A stretch of 9,939 nt of DNA from an uncultured Peptoniphilus sp. (GTDB lineage: Bacteria; Bacillota; Clostridia; Tissierellales; Peptoniphilaceae): NCBI GenBank assembly GCA_947254665.1, contig CAMYEJ010000043.1, positions 1 to 9,939 on the forward strand, written 5' to 3'. Below the pieces are notes generated by a model. It saw only the letters and a program-made list of their open reading frames with translations. It was not told where the DNA came from and made no database searches. This document shows, in pieces, positions 1 through 6,321 of the stretch. How positions within the stretch are numbered: the first letter of the stretch is position 1; each line of letters begins with the position of its first letter. The translations under genes were made by a program, and so were the position numbers.

Positions 1-96
1 GTTCCTGATTTTATCTATGAAAAAGCTAGAAATCTCGTTGCCGATGCTTTTGATGGTATTAAGTTCGATAATTATGAACCCGAAAAAGAAATTTAA
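1..96 (+). CDS. 3' end of an unidentified gene (partial)
   Basis: Frame 1 is open from the window edge to a TAA at 94-96 and encodes the last 31 residues of a protein (VPDFIYEKARNLVADAFDGI, then a charged tail ending EPEKEI). The composition is soluble and mixed-charge, with no membrane segment. An intrinsic terminator on the same strand follows about 50 bp later, which supports this being a real gene end. The gene converges with the minus-strand series that ends at 188. I do not recognise the family from this fragment. Confidence 0.7.
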   Translation, partial: VPDFIYEKARNLVADAFDGIKFDNYEPEKEI

Positions 97-144
97 ACTA
101 TTTTTTCAAATATCAATTTTTTAATTTTACAAATTTTACTTATT

Positions 145-169
145 ATCCCGATTTTTGTCGGGATTTTTT
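145..169 (+). terminator. Intrinsic terminator of the upstream plus-strand gene
   Basis: A 7-bp perfect stem, ATCCCGA (145-151) paired with TCGGGAT (158-164), has a six-base T-rich loop and is followed by a run of T ending at 169. This is the classical shape for termination on the plus strand. It lies tail to tail with the minus-strand terminator at 174-198, so the two convergent units are insulated within about 90 bp. Confidence 0.85.
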
Positions 170-173
170 GTAC

Positions 174-198
174 AAAAAAAGGTACCTCTAGTACCTTT
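174..198 (-). terminator. Intrinsic terminator of the minus-strand gene series, with the stop codon in its loop
   Basis: Read on the minus strand, AAAGGTAC pairs perfectly with GTACCTTT (8 bp) around a five-base loop, TAGAG, and T residues continue to 174. The TAG in the loop is the stop codon of the DUF6648-like gene, so the last codons of that gene form the left arm of the terminator. The fit is very good and marks the end of the whole minus-strand series. Confidence 0.9.
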
Positions 199-730
199 CG
201 TTTATATATCCGTCGATTAATGATGCTCTCAAATTCTCGTCAAATATAGATTTTTCTTTTAATTTTTCGATTATTCGTTCTGATTTTGTGTGGAAGATTG
301 CTTCCTTTTCGTCTTTTACCACTATTTCTACCAGTGTGTTCTTAAGTGATTTTGAGTTACAATCCACATAGTAGCCTTCGATTTCTTTGTAATCTTTTAG
401 TCTAAGTATTTCTAGGATTACTCCATCTTTTTGGTCGTAGTAGTTGTTTGAGATGTTTAGACAATCGTTGTAGTTTCTTTTTTTCTTCTTATCAAAACGA
501 TAAGACGATGCCAACATCCGGTAGTATTTAGCAACTGCGTTATAGTACTGGTAGTTATACATCGCCTTTTCATAGCTGTTAATATTTATATATGGACCTC
601 TCATTTTAAGGACGAAGTACTCGTAATTTAATTTTAGAAATTCTTTTTTTGTGATTATTTTTTCTTCGTACTTTTTGATGAGGTTTGACCTATGTTCGAA
701 AAAATTTTCAAACCAGTTTTCCGACTTCAT
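188..730 (-). CDS. DUF6648-like conserved hypothetical protein
   Basis: Encodes a soluble, highly charged, Tyr- and Lys-rich protein of 180 residues. It has no signal peptide and no membrane segment. Landmarks are FENFFEHRSNLIKKYE near residues 8-23, NYQYYNAVAKYYRMLA near 59-74 and the ending SLIDGYINERY. The pattern resembles a clostridial conserved family that I recall as DUF6648; this is from memory and its function is unknown. The start ATG overlaps the TGA of the upstream 33-residue peptide (ATGA), and there is no good ribosome binding site at normal spacing: the nearest AAGG is about 20 bases away. Translation therefore probably depends on coupling to the peptide gene. The stop codon lies in the loop of the terminator. 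It is the last gene of the minus series. Confidence 0.8.
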   Translation of the reverse strand: MKSENWFENFFEHRSNLIKKYEEKIITKKEFLKLNYEYFVLKMRGPYININSYEKAMYNYQYYNAVAKYYRMLASSYRFDKKKKRNYNDCLNISNNYYDQKDGVILEILRLKDYKEIEGYYVDCNSKSLKNTLVEIVVKDEKEAIFHTKSERIIEKLKEKSIFDENLRASLIDGYINERY

Positions 731-828
731 TGTATTATAAATGACAATCCTTGTACAAGAAGTGGTAGGACCATGGCTATTATTAGTAATACTACCACGA
801 CTCTTACCAATGTCTTATTGTCCTTCAT
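727..828 (-). CDS. 33-residue single-pass membrane peptide, Prli42-like in appearance
   Basis: A small gene: ATG at 828-826, TGA at 729-727, 33 residues. It has a short charged head (MKDNKTLVR) and then one long hydrophobic stretch, VVVVLLIIAMVLPLLV, ending GLSFIIQ, so a single membrane helix with the N-terminus probably cytoplasmic. AGGAG sits six bases before the ATG, inside the end of the upstream P-loop gene, whose stop codon is one base away. Its own TGA overlaps the ATG of the DUF6648-like gene. Both junctions and the ribosome site argue for real translation. The pattern AMVxxxLLxGLSF recalls the Prli42/DUF4044 family of tiny Firmicutes membrane proteins that anchor the stressosome in Listeria. 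That resemblance is from memory, and no stressosome gene is visible here. Confidence 0.75.
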   Translation of the reverse strand: MKDNKTLVRVVVVLLIIAMVLPLLVQGLSFIIQ

Positions 829-829
829 T

Positions 830-1255
830 TTATTCTCCTGTTACTTCTAGAGAATTTTCTTTTAGATAATCTGTTACGTCTGCTAATTGATATTCTGCGT
901 TGATGTAGATTTCTCTGTCTTTTAGTCCTGGTACTTTTGATAGTTCTTTGTGTAGTTCTTCTAGTGATTCTACGCTTACTTCTAGTGCTTTATATAGTCC
1001 ATCTACGTAGATCTTTTGAAGATCAAAGTCCATTGCGCATAGTCCACAAATGAACCCATAGAATGAGTTAAGGGTTTCAATTTTGTAGTCTGTTGCGTTT
1101 ATTAGTCGTATATTGTAATCAAGACTGAAGATGTGATCGTCATCTACATCTACGAATGCAATGTTTCCATTTCCATTTTTTAGATCTTTGTTAGCTTCTT
1201 CAATTAGCCATCTTGTCTTACCTACGCCTTTTGCGCCTAAAATAAATTTAATCAT
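830..1255 (-). CDS. Small P-loop NTPase-like protein of unknown function
   Basis: 141 residues. A Walker A motif, GAKGVGKT (residues 7-14), lies at the very N-terminus, and a plausible Walker B, KIYVDG, has Asp85. FVDVDDDH (34-41) and NSFYGFICGLCAMDFD (63-78) are further landmarks. Clostridial relatives are often loosely annotated as ATP-binding or 'PilT' proteins, but there is no pilus gene here and the protein is far shorter than PilT, so I do not use that name. The ATG overlaps the TGA of the upstream radical SAM gene (ATGA), and AAAGGAAG precedes it inside that gene. The downstream 33-residue peptide starts one base after this gene's TAA. The tight coupling suggests the P-loop protein, the peptide and the DUF6648-like protein work together; this is inference. 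Confidence 0.85.
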   Translation of the reverse strand: MIKFILGAKGVGKTRWLIEEANKDLKNGNGNIAFVDVDDDHIFSLDYNIRLINATDYKIETLNSFYGFICGLCAMDFDLQKIYVDGLYKALEVSVESLEELHKELSKVPGLKDREIYINAEYQLADVTDYLKENSLEVTGE

Positions 1256-2169
1256 TTTGAATCTTCCTTTCTCAGTTGACCTTGGTAATAGCCTTCTTTT
1301 TCCATTTTTTCTATTATTTCATCTCTAATCTTCCACCAGGATGTGTCCCAGTTGCAAAACAGTGTGTTCTCCTCTGGCGCTCTACCGAGTAGTCTTCCGA
1401 TTACAACTTTTTCATCCAAATGTCTTAAAAATAGTATTACTCTATCTACGTATTCTTCTTTTGAGATCAGTTCCACTTCGCCATTTAAGTACATCTGTCC
1501 CAGTTTTGTGCCTTTTAATATATATAGAGCGTGGACTTTTACTTCATCTACTCCTAGGACTGAGATTATATTTGCACTTTCTACTGCATCTAAATCGTCA
1601 TCATATGGGAGATTTAATATTAAATGTGTGGATATTCGAAGCCCTCTTCTTTTTATTCTTTGTACTGCATCTATATAGTCGCTTAGAAGATGACCTCTAT
1701 TTATCTTTACTAGTGTATGGTAGTTTGGAGTTTGAAGTCCTACTTCCAATGTTACCATGTACTTTTCATTTAATTTTTCCAAATAGTCGAGATGTCCATC
1801 GGTTAAGAAGTCTGGCCTTGCGGAGATATTTACGCCTACTATCCTTTCGCTTGCCATAACTGCTTCTTCTATGGTCTTTTTGAAGTTTTCTATTTCCATG
1901 TAGGTTGCTGTATAGTTTTGAATGTAGGCTATAAATTTATGAGCGTTGTAGCGATCTTCTATATGAGCTATGTTTTTCTGTACCTGCTCTTTTATGCTAC
2001 CTTCTCTATTTTCAAATGATCCGCCTTCTTCTCCACAGAATATACATCCACCTACTCCACAGGTTCCATCTCTATTTGGACAGCTTAGTCCTTCTACTTT
2101 TATCGGGATCTTGTATACTTTTTCGTGAAATTTCTCTCTTAAAAATTTGGAATACTCATTATATACCAT
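1252..2169 (-). CDS. mnmL: YtqA/YhcC-family radical SAM protein (TIGR01212), probable tRNA wobble-uridine enzyme MnmL
   Basis: 305 residues, full length for the family. The N-terminal motif SCPNRDGTCGVGGCIFCGEE carries the 4Fe-4S cluster cysteines of this subgroup: Cys30, Cys42 and Cys45, spaced CX11CX2C. Cys37 is an extra cysteine between them. ISARPDF, VGLQTPN, HLILNLPYDD and VHALYILKGT are further landmarks of the fold. YtqA has been renamed MnmL in Bacillus subtilis and Streptococcus mutans, where it acts with the methylase MnmM (YtqB) to turn cmnm5s2U into mnm5s2U at tRNA position 34. No mnmM is visible in this window, so the exact role here is inferred from family membership. The gene overlaps bcp by 11 bp upstream and the P-loop gene by 4 bp downstream. 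The start follows GGAATATCTAAAA, a weak site, so coupling to bcp is likely. Confidence 0.85.
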   Translation of the reverse strand: MVYNEYSKFLREKFHEKVYKIPIKVEGLSCPNRDGTCGVGGCIFCGEEGGSFENREGSIKEQVQKNIAHIEDRYNAHKFIAYIQNYTATYMEIENFKKTIEEAVMASERIVGVNISARPDFLTDGHLDYLEKLNEKYMVTLEVGLQTPNYHTLVKINRGHLLSDYIDAVQRIKRRGLRISTHLILNLPYDDDLDAVESANIISVLGVDEVKVHALYILKGTKLGQMYLNGEVELISKEEYVDRVILFLRHLDEKVVIGRLLGRAPEENTLFCNWDTSWWKIRDEIIEKMEKEGYYQGQLRKEDSK

Positions 2170-2596
2170 TTTTTAGATATTCCAGCACCTCTTCTGGGTG
2201 TGTCTTAGCTTTTACATCTCTAAATTCTTTTACCAATTTACCTTCTTTGTCGAAGATAAATGTGGATCTGATGGTACGGATTACATCTTTGCCGTACATC
2301 TTACCAGCTTTTAGTACGTCGAACTCCTTGTGCACTTCCCTTTCTGAATCTGCTAGTAGCTCGAATGGGAGATTTAGTTTTTCTTTGAATTTTATGTGAC
2401 TTTTCACAGTGTCTTTGGAAATTCCAACTACTTCTGCCCCTAGTTTTTTAAATTCATCATACAAATCGCGAAATCCTTCCGCTTCTACTGTACATCCGCT
2501 GGTGTTGTCCTTTGGATAGAAGTATAGGACAAGGGTCTTGCCTTCGAAGTCCTTTAGACTTAGTTCACCCTTTGTAGAATCTAATTTAAAATCCAT
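2159..2596 (-). CDS. bcp: Bcp/PrxQ-type thioredoxin-fold peroxiredoxin, apparently 1-Cys
   Basis: 145 residues. Cytoplasmic peroxiredoxin that reduces H2O2 and organic hydroperoxides. The active-site motif PxxxTxxC is present as PKDNTSGC, with peroxidatic Cys35, and the catalytic Arg is Arg110 in IRSTFIF. Many Bcp proteins carry a resolving Cys five residues after the peroxidatic one (CTxxAC). Here that position is Glu40 (CTVEAE), and there is no other Cys in the protein, so recycling must use an outside thiol. The start overlaps the stop of the DUF1292 gene (TAATG). The Shine-Dalgarno-like GAGGAAG lies in codons for that gene's acidic tail. The 3' end overlaps mnmL by 11 bp. Confidence 0.92.
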   Translation of the reverse strand: MDFKLDSTKGELSLKDFEGKTLVLYFYPKDNTSGCTVEAEGFRDLYDEFKKLGAEVVGISKDTVKSHIKFKEKLNLPFELLADSEREVHKEFDVLKAGKMYGKDVIRTIRSTFIFDKEGKLVKEFRDVKAKTHPEEVLEYLKNGI

Positions 2597-2934
2597 TATT
2601 CTTCATCTTCCTCTTCTTCGATGATTGTATCCAAGAAGTCTAGTATTCTTTCATATTCTTCGTCTGATTCAATTTGGTGAAGAGCTACTTCATCATCTTC
2701 TAGTTCTTCATATCCGAATACGATGATTTCATCTTCTAGATCTCCTGACATTGGAACTAGTGCAATATATTCATTTCCTTCGAATTCGAAAACTCCTAGA
2801 GCTTGACATTCAAGTTCTGTGTCGTCTTCTAATGTTAGTACCATTGTTTCAATTTCTTCATTTTCTAAATCATGATCATGGTCGTGTCCGCAGCCACATC
2901 CGCAACCGCAGTCTTCGTGATATACTTTTTTCAT
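2596..2934 (-). CDS. DUF1292 protein with a Cys/His-rich N-terminal head and acidic tail
   Basis: 112 residues. The N-terminus, HEDCGCGCGCGHDHDHD (residues 6-22), alternates Cys9, 11, 13 and 15 with Gly and then His17, 19 and 21 with Asp, a likely soft-metal or zinc binding head. It is followed by a compact acidic domain, VLTLEDDTELECQALGVFEF onward, with EYIALVP and DEIIVFGYEE, typical of DUF1292 (YrzB-like). The C-terminus is EEEEDEE. The family function is unknown, and the metal role is inferred from composition. An excellent ribosome site, AGGAGG four bases before the ATG, overlaps the TAG stop of pepD. The gene overlaps bcp by one base. Its position between a metallopeptidase and a peroxiredoxin would fit a metal-handling or redox role, but that is speculative. 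Confidence 0.88.
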   Translation of the reverse strand: MKKVYHEDCGCGCGCGHDHDHDLENEEIETMVLTLEDDTELECQALGVFEFEGNEYIALVPMSGDLEDEIIVFGYEELEDDEVALHQIESDEEYERILDFLDTIIEEEEDEE

Positions 2935-2942
2935 ATTTCCTC

Positions 2943-4400
2943 CTATTTATCTTTTGTATTTTTTAAAACTTCTTTTAAAAGTTCATATACTCTCTTTGTT
3001 GAGCTGATGGAGAGACTTTCTCCAGGTGCGTGTATCCCTGACATGCTAGGTCCTATAGATACCATGTCTATATTGCCTATGGTTTCTTTAAATATTGCAC
3101 ATTCAAGACCGCCGTGGATTGCATAGAATTCAATATTCTTGTTGAATAATTTTAAATATGAATCCGCAACTAAATCTCTCACTTCAGAATGATCTTCATA
3201 TTGCCATTCTGGATAGCTGGATACGACTTTATATTCTGCTCCAAATGCTTCTGCAAGTATCTTGTTCTTATCTGATAGAAATTCTTTTAGACTTCCTCTA
3301 GATGATCTAAGGGTAGAGATGATCTTAAGTTCGTCATCTTCTTCTCTTATTACTCCTAAGTTTGAGCTAGATTCCACAAGCCCTGGAATATCTTTTGAGA
3401 AAGTCAAGACTCCGTTTGGAATTACATTTAGAACTGAGATTACTTTGTCCTTTAGTTCATCTTTGTAATGGTATTTTTCCTCTTGTGAAGCTTCGAAGTT
3501 GAGCCTTACATCTGGATCAATCTTACCAAGTTCCTTTACATATTCTGCGTTAAGTCTGATTATAAGAAGTCTTACTTCATTTAAATCTTCTTTTTTTATG
3601 GCAAGTTTTGCAGATGCTCTTCTAGGAATTGCATTTTCTTTTACTCCACCATTTATGGAAATTAGTTTAATATCGAATTTTTCATTTAATCTGTATAGAG
3701 CTCTTGCAAGTCTCACATTTGCGTTTGCATAGCCTTTGTCGATGTTTGTGCCACTATGGCCACCTTTCAGTCCGCTGATTGAAAGTTCGTAGAAATCCAT
3801 CTTTTCTTTGAATTCTTCCCTTTCAATCTTGTAGATTAATAGTGATCTTTGACCGCCTGCACAGGCAACTGTAGCCACTCCTTCTTCTTCAGAGTCAAGA
3901 TTAATAAGTCTTTTCCCTGTAAGTGGGCTGCTATCCAAATTTCTTGCGCCGGTCATGCCAGACTCTTCGTTGGTGGTGAAGAGACATTCGAGCCTTGGAT
4001 TTTGTAAATTTTCTTCGTCTAGTAGGGCAAGCATCATTGCGACTGCTACCCCATTATCTGCTCCAAGGGTGGTTTCTTTAGCTATGATTAGGTCCCTGTC
4101 GACTACAAAGTCTATAGGATCTTTTGAAAAATCGTGTTTGCTTTCAAATATTTTTTCACAGACCATGTCCATATGGCCTTGCAAAATGATCGGCTCCACA
4201 TCTTCGTATCCAGGAGATGGTTTCTTCACAATGATTACATTGTTTGCCGAATCTCTATAGTGTTCTAGATCTCTATCCTTTGCAAATTTACATAAATAAT
4301 CTGCTATCTGTTCTTCATGCATAGAACATCTAGGTATTTTAGTAATTTCTTCAAAGTAATAGAAGAGTTTTGCAGGTTCTAAGTGTTTTAGTTTTGACAA
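2943..4400 (-). CDS. pepD: Aminoacyl-histidine dipeptidase (Xaa-His dipeptidase), M20 family
   Basis: 485 residues, the normal length for PepD. Cytoplasmic di-zinc peptidase that splits dipeptides such as carnosine and helps recycle peptides. Visible metal and catalytic residues are His76 and Asp78 (QGHMDM), Asp115 (GADNGV), Glu145/Glu146 (TNEESG), Asp169 (INLDSEEEG) and His457 (IHAPGE). The dimerisation-lid region begins near SGLKGGHSGTNIDKG. The start is TTG: AAGGGGGAG lies five bases upstream, an in-frame TAA follows a few codons further up, and the next ATG would remove 27 conserved residues. The gene may have its own promoter in the gap after msrA. Its TAG overlaps the ribosome site of the DUF1292 gene. 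Confidence 0.95.
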   Translation of the reverse strand: MSKLKHLEPAKLFYYFEEITKIPRCSMHEEQIADYLCKFAKDRDLEHYRDSANNVIIVKKPSPGYEDVEPIILQGHMDMVCEKIFESKHDFSKDPIDFVVDRDLIIAKETTLGADNGVAVAMMLALLDEENLQNPRLECLFTTNEESGMTGARNLDSSPLTGKRLINLDSEEEGVATVACAGGQRSLLIYKIEREEFKEKMDFYELSISGLKGGHSGTNIDKGYANANVRLARALYRLNEKFDIKLISINGGVKENAIPRRASAKLAIKKEDLNEVRLLIIRLNAEYVKELGKIDPDVRLNFEASQEEKYHYKDELKDKVISVLNVIPNGVLTFSKDIPGLVESSSNLGVIREEDDELKIISTLRSSRGSLKEFLSDKNKILAEAFGAEYKVVSSYPEWQYEDHSEVRDLVADSYLKLFNKNIEFYAIHGGLECAIFKETIGNIDMVSIGPSMSGIHAPGESLSISSTKRVYELLKEVLKNTKDK

Positions 4401-4421
4401 AAATACTCCCCCTTCTATTTA

Positions 4422-4450
4422 ATTATACTCTAAAGTAAGTCACTATTCAC
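4422..4450 (-). promoter_or_regulatory. Candidate promoter for pepD and downstream genes
   Basis: On the minus strand a perfect TATAAT (4427-4422) lies 17 bp downstream of GTGAAT (4450-4445), a poor -35 box. Transcription would start about ten bases beyond the -10 and give a very short leader before the TTG of pepD. It sits in the only long gap inside the minus series apart from the ppiC/RelA junction. The -10 is convincing but the -35 is not, so a helper protein may be needed. Confidence 0.45.
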
Positions 4451-4457
4451 CTACTTT
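4432..4457. promoter_or_regulatory. Imperfect palindrome over the candidate pepD promoter (operator or RNA hairpin)
   Basis: AAAGTAAGT at 4432-4440 mirrors ACCTACTTT at 4449-4457. Only one position breaks the symmetry, and it can form a G-U pair on RNA. The centre is an eight-base spacer. It covers the -35 and spacer of the candidate pepD promoter, as an operator would, and would form a 9-bp hairpin in read-through RNA from msrA. No T-run follows, so it is not a normal terminator. The regulator is unknown. Confidence 0.4.
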
Positions 4458-4472
4458 GTATAATTTATTTTT

Positions 4473-4943
4473 TTAAAGCTTTATATGACAATAGCCATCT
4501 GGATTTTTGTCCAGATAATCTTGGTGATAGTCTTCCGCTTCGTAGAAATTTATAAGTTTCATAACTTCTGTTGCAATGGGCATCTTGTAGTCGCCTCTTA
4601 CATTTTCTATGAAGTTTTCTATGGTTTTTCTATCGTTTTCGTCTGTGTAGTAGATTCCAGATCTATATTGACTTCCTATATCCGGTCCCTGTCTATTTAT
4701 AAGTGTTGGGTCGATTACTTTAAAGAGAGCTTTTAAAATCTCTTCCAAAGTTATTTTATCTTCGTCATATATAATCTTAACCGTTTCTGCAGCGTCTGTT
4801 CTGCCGGTACATACTTCTTTGTAACTTGGGGACTCTACTCTGGAATTGGCGTAACCAACTTCTGTATCAACTATTCCGTCAATCCTCTTGTAGTAGGCTT
4901 CTACTCCCCAGAAACATCCCCCTGCTAGATAGATTTCTTTCAT
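4473..4943 (-). CDS. msrA: Peptide methionine-S-sulfoxide reductase MsrA
   Basis: 156 residues, a single-domain MsrA that reduces the S-epimer of methionine sulfoxide in proteins, with thioredoxin as the usual reductant. The signature GGCFWGVE is present with catalytic Cys10, and Glu15 follows in the same motif. GSQYRSGIYY (91-100) and AEDYHQDYL are conserved substrate and fold motifs. Cys152 in NPDGYCHIKL is the likely resolving cysteine; Cys45 is the only other. There is no fused MsrB domain. The start ATG is one base after the TAA of the RelA-like gene, with AAAGGAAGTG just upstream inside it, so the two are co-expressed. Pairing with Bcp in the same series points to an oxidative-damage theme. 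Confidence 0.96.
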   Translation of the reverse strand: MKEIYLAGGCFWGVEAYYKRIDGIVDTEVGYANSRVESPSYKEVCTGRTDAAETVKIIYDEDKITLEEILKALFKVIDPTLINRQGPDIGSQYRSGIYYTDENDRKTIENFIENVRGDYKMPIATEVMKLINFYEAEDYHQDYLDKNPDGYCHIKL

Positions 4944-4944
4944 C

Positions 4945-6276
4945 TTATTTCACTTCCTTTAGGGCATCTATCGCTTCATCCAAGTCGTTCTTTTCAAGTA
5001 TATCCTCTACACTTTCGATAGTATCTTCGATATACTTTGGGCTTAAATCTAGGATATATTCCACTGATAGATTTTCAGCGAAATTGTCCGCAACCTTTTT
5101 AAGAAGTATATCTTCCACTTGTCTTTGGATATTGTAGTCGATGTCCTTATCTTTAAATACATCTATGAATACGAGAGAAAATTTATATCTCAAGAAATAT
5201 AAAAATTCTTCGAAACTTTCTGCGTTTGATCCTTCTTCTATGATGAATATGATTTTGAAAAACATATTCCAGAAGAGATCTTCATTTATTACATTTATTA
5301 GACTTTCCCCTACAGATCTGGTAAAACTATCCACATATGTAGGTGGTCTGTCGAAGGTAATGTAGCTCTCTAGATCAATTTCCATATTAGAAATAGAGGT
5401 GATTCTATTTAGAAGTTTGATAAACTGATCTCCATAGGAGAGTTCCTTCTGTTTTACGCACTTCATAAATAGGTAGTCTACGATTACGTCAGTGTTGTTT
5501 TTAAAATTTATAACTATGCCCAGCTCTTCTCTCACCTTGGTGTTAAACACGTCGTGGATAATCTTGGATAGAAGAACTTTAAGTTGCTTCTTATTGTCCT
5601 CATAGTTTTGAGCGTCCATGCTTTCCACGTGGTTGTAAAGAAGCATAAGCTGAGTGTCAATCATGATTAGATTGGTTCTTATAGAACCTAAAATATCCCT
5701 GAAGAAATTTTCAGTGATCATGTAGTTGTAATTTTTGTATAGGACCTTGTGGTCGATTTCTCCCCAGAATACATTGACTATTGACTTAACTTGTAGTTCA
5801 AAGCGCAAACTTCTTCCACTTTTGCTCTTGAAAAGTCCGTCAATCTTGTAAATTCTAAAGCCGTTTTTTTGAATCATCGGCTGTTTGTCTGAGAGCTTAA
5901 GTAGTATCCTTCTATCGATATTATTTGTATTATAGTCATTATCTATGTAGACACAGAAAATTTCCTTAATCTTGTTAAAGATATCTACTTCATCTTTGTT
6001 GAATCTACATTCGATTCTAATACCGATTAAATCCTGCATCTCTAGAAGAGTTTCTTCTGGAGACATCCTGTCTAGATAATAATTGTTTCTGACGATTTTC
6101 TCTTTTACAGAGGATCTACTTTTAACTCTGTAAGAAATATTTACAAATCCCTCTTCCTCTTGAAATTCTTTTCTAAAGAAATTTGAAATATCCCTAGAGG
6201 CATCTAGCAAAAGATCGTAGTTCTTTCCTAAGCAAGAAAGAGTTTCATCTATAAAATTAAAAAGTTGTAGTTTCAT
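4945..6276 (-). CDS. RelA/SpoT-domain protein, divergent clostridial type with a C-terminal helical extension
   Basis: 443 residues. Residues about 20-185 show the (p)ppGpp synthetase fold. RVKSRSSVKEK (50-60) matches the basic ATP-binding segment, QDLIGIRIECRF (81-92) supplies Asp82, FELQVKS (159-165) supplies Glu160, and GEIDHKVLYKNY (172-183) matches the closing motif. Asp82 and Glu160 line up with the catalytic acidic pair. The substrate loop, usually NGYRSxH, is NGFRIYK (138-144): the GTP-stacking Tyr is Phe and the His is Lys. There is no hydrolase, TGS or ACT domain. Residues 190-443 are mainly helical and unrecognised. So it is longer than small alarmone synthetases and may make an alarmone, use another substrate, or be inactive. 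GGAGGAG lies three bases before the ATG. msrA follows by one base. Confidence 0.85.
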   Translation of the reverse strand: MKLQLFNFIDETLSCLGKNYDLLLDASRDISNFFRKEFQEEEGFVNISYRVKSRSSVKEKIVRNNYYLDRMSPEETLLEMQDLIGIRIECRFNKDEVDIFNKIKEIFCVYIDNDYNTNNIDRRILLKLSDKQPMIQKNGFRIYKIDGLFKSKSGRSLRFELQVKSIVNVFWGEIDHKVLYKNYNYMITENFFRDILGSIRTNLIMIDTQLMLLYNHVESMDAQNYEDNKKQLKVLLSKIIHDVFNTKVREELGIVINFKNNTDVIVDYLFMKCVKQKELSYGDQFIKLLNRITSISNMEIDLESYITFDRPPTYVDSFTRSVGESLINVINEDLFWNMFFKIIFIIEEGSNAESFEEFLYFLRYKFSLVFIDVFKDKDIDYNIQRQVEDILLKKVADNFAENLSVEYILDLSPKYIEDTIESVEDILEKNDLDEAIDALKEVK

Positions 6277-6301
6277 ATACTCCTCCGCTTACTTTATACC
6301 C

Positions 6302-6321
6302 AAAGGACTTATTTGTCCTTT
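6302..6321 (-). terminator. Hairpin at the ppiC stop codon (weak terminator or attenuator)
   Basis: On the minus strand AAAGGAC pairs perfectly with GTCCTTT (7 bp) around AAATAA, and the TAA in that loop is the ppiC stop codon. GGGTATAAAG follows instead of a T-run, so full termination is unlikely. It may lower read-through into the RelA-like gene or protect the 3' end of the ppiC message. The RelA-like ribosome site begins only about 20 bases beyond it. Confidence 0.5.

Noticed and set aside
727..760. Promoter with TATAAT just before the DUF6648-like gene
   Set aside because: TATAAT ends three bases before the ATG and the only -35-like TTGTAC is 13 bp away, too short; the bases are better explained as codons of the 33-residue peptide.
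830..1255. PilT twitching motility ATPase
   Set aside because: The protein is only 141 residues, lacks PilT motifs beyond a P-loop and has no pilus genes nearby.
1341..2399. Plus-strand frames of 111-172 codons opposite mnmL and bcp
   Set aside because: They are antisense shadows of clearly recognised genes, with Leu/Ser-rich composition typical of reverse reading.
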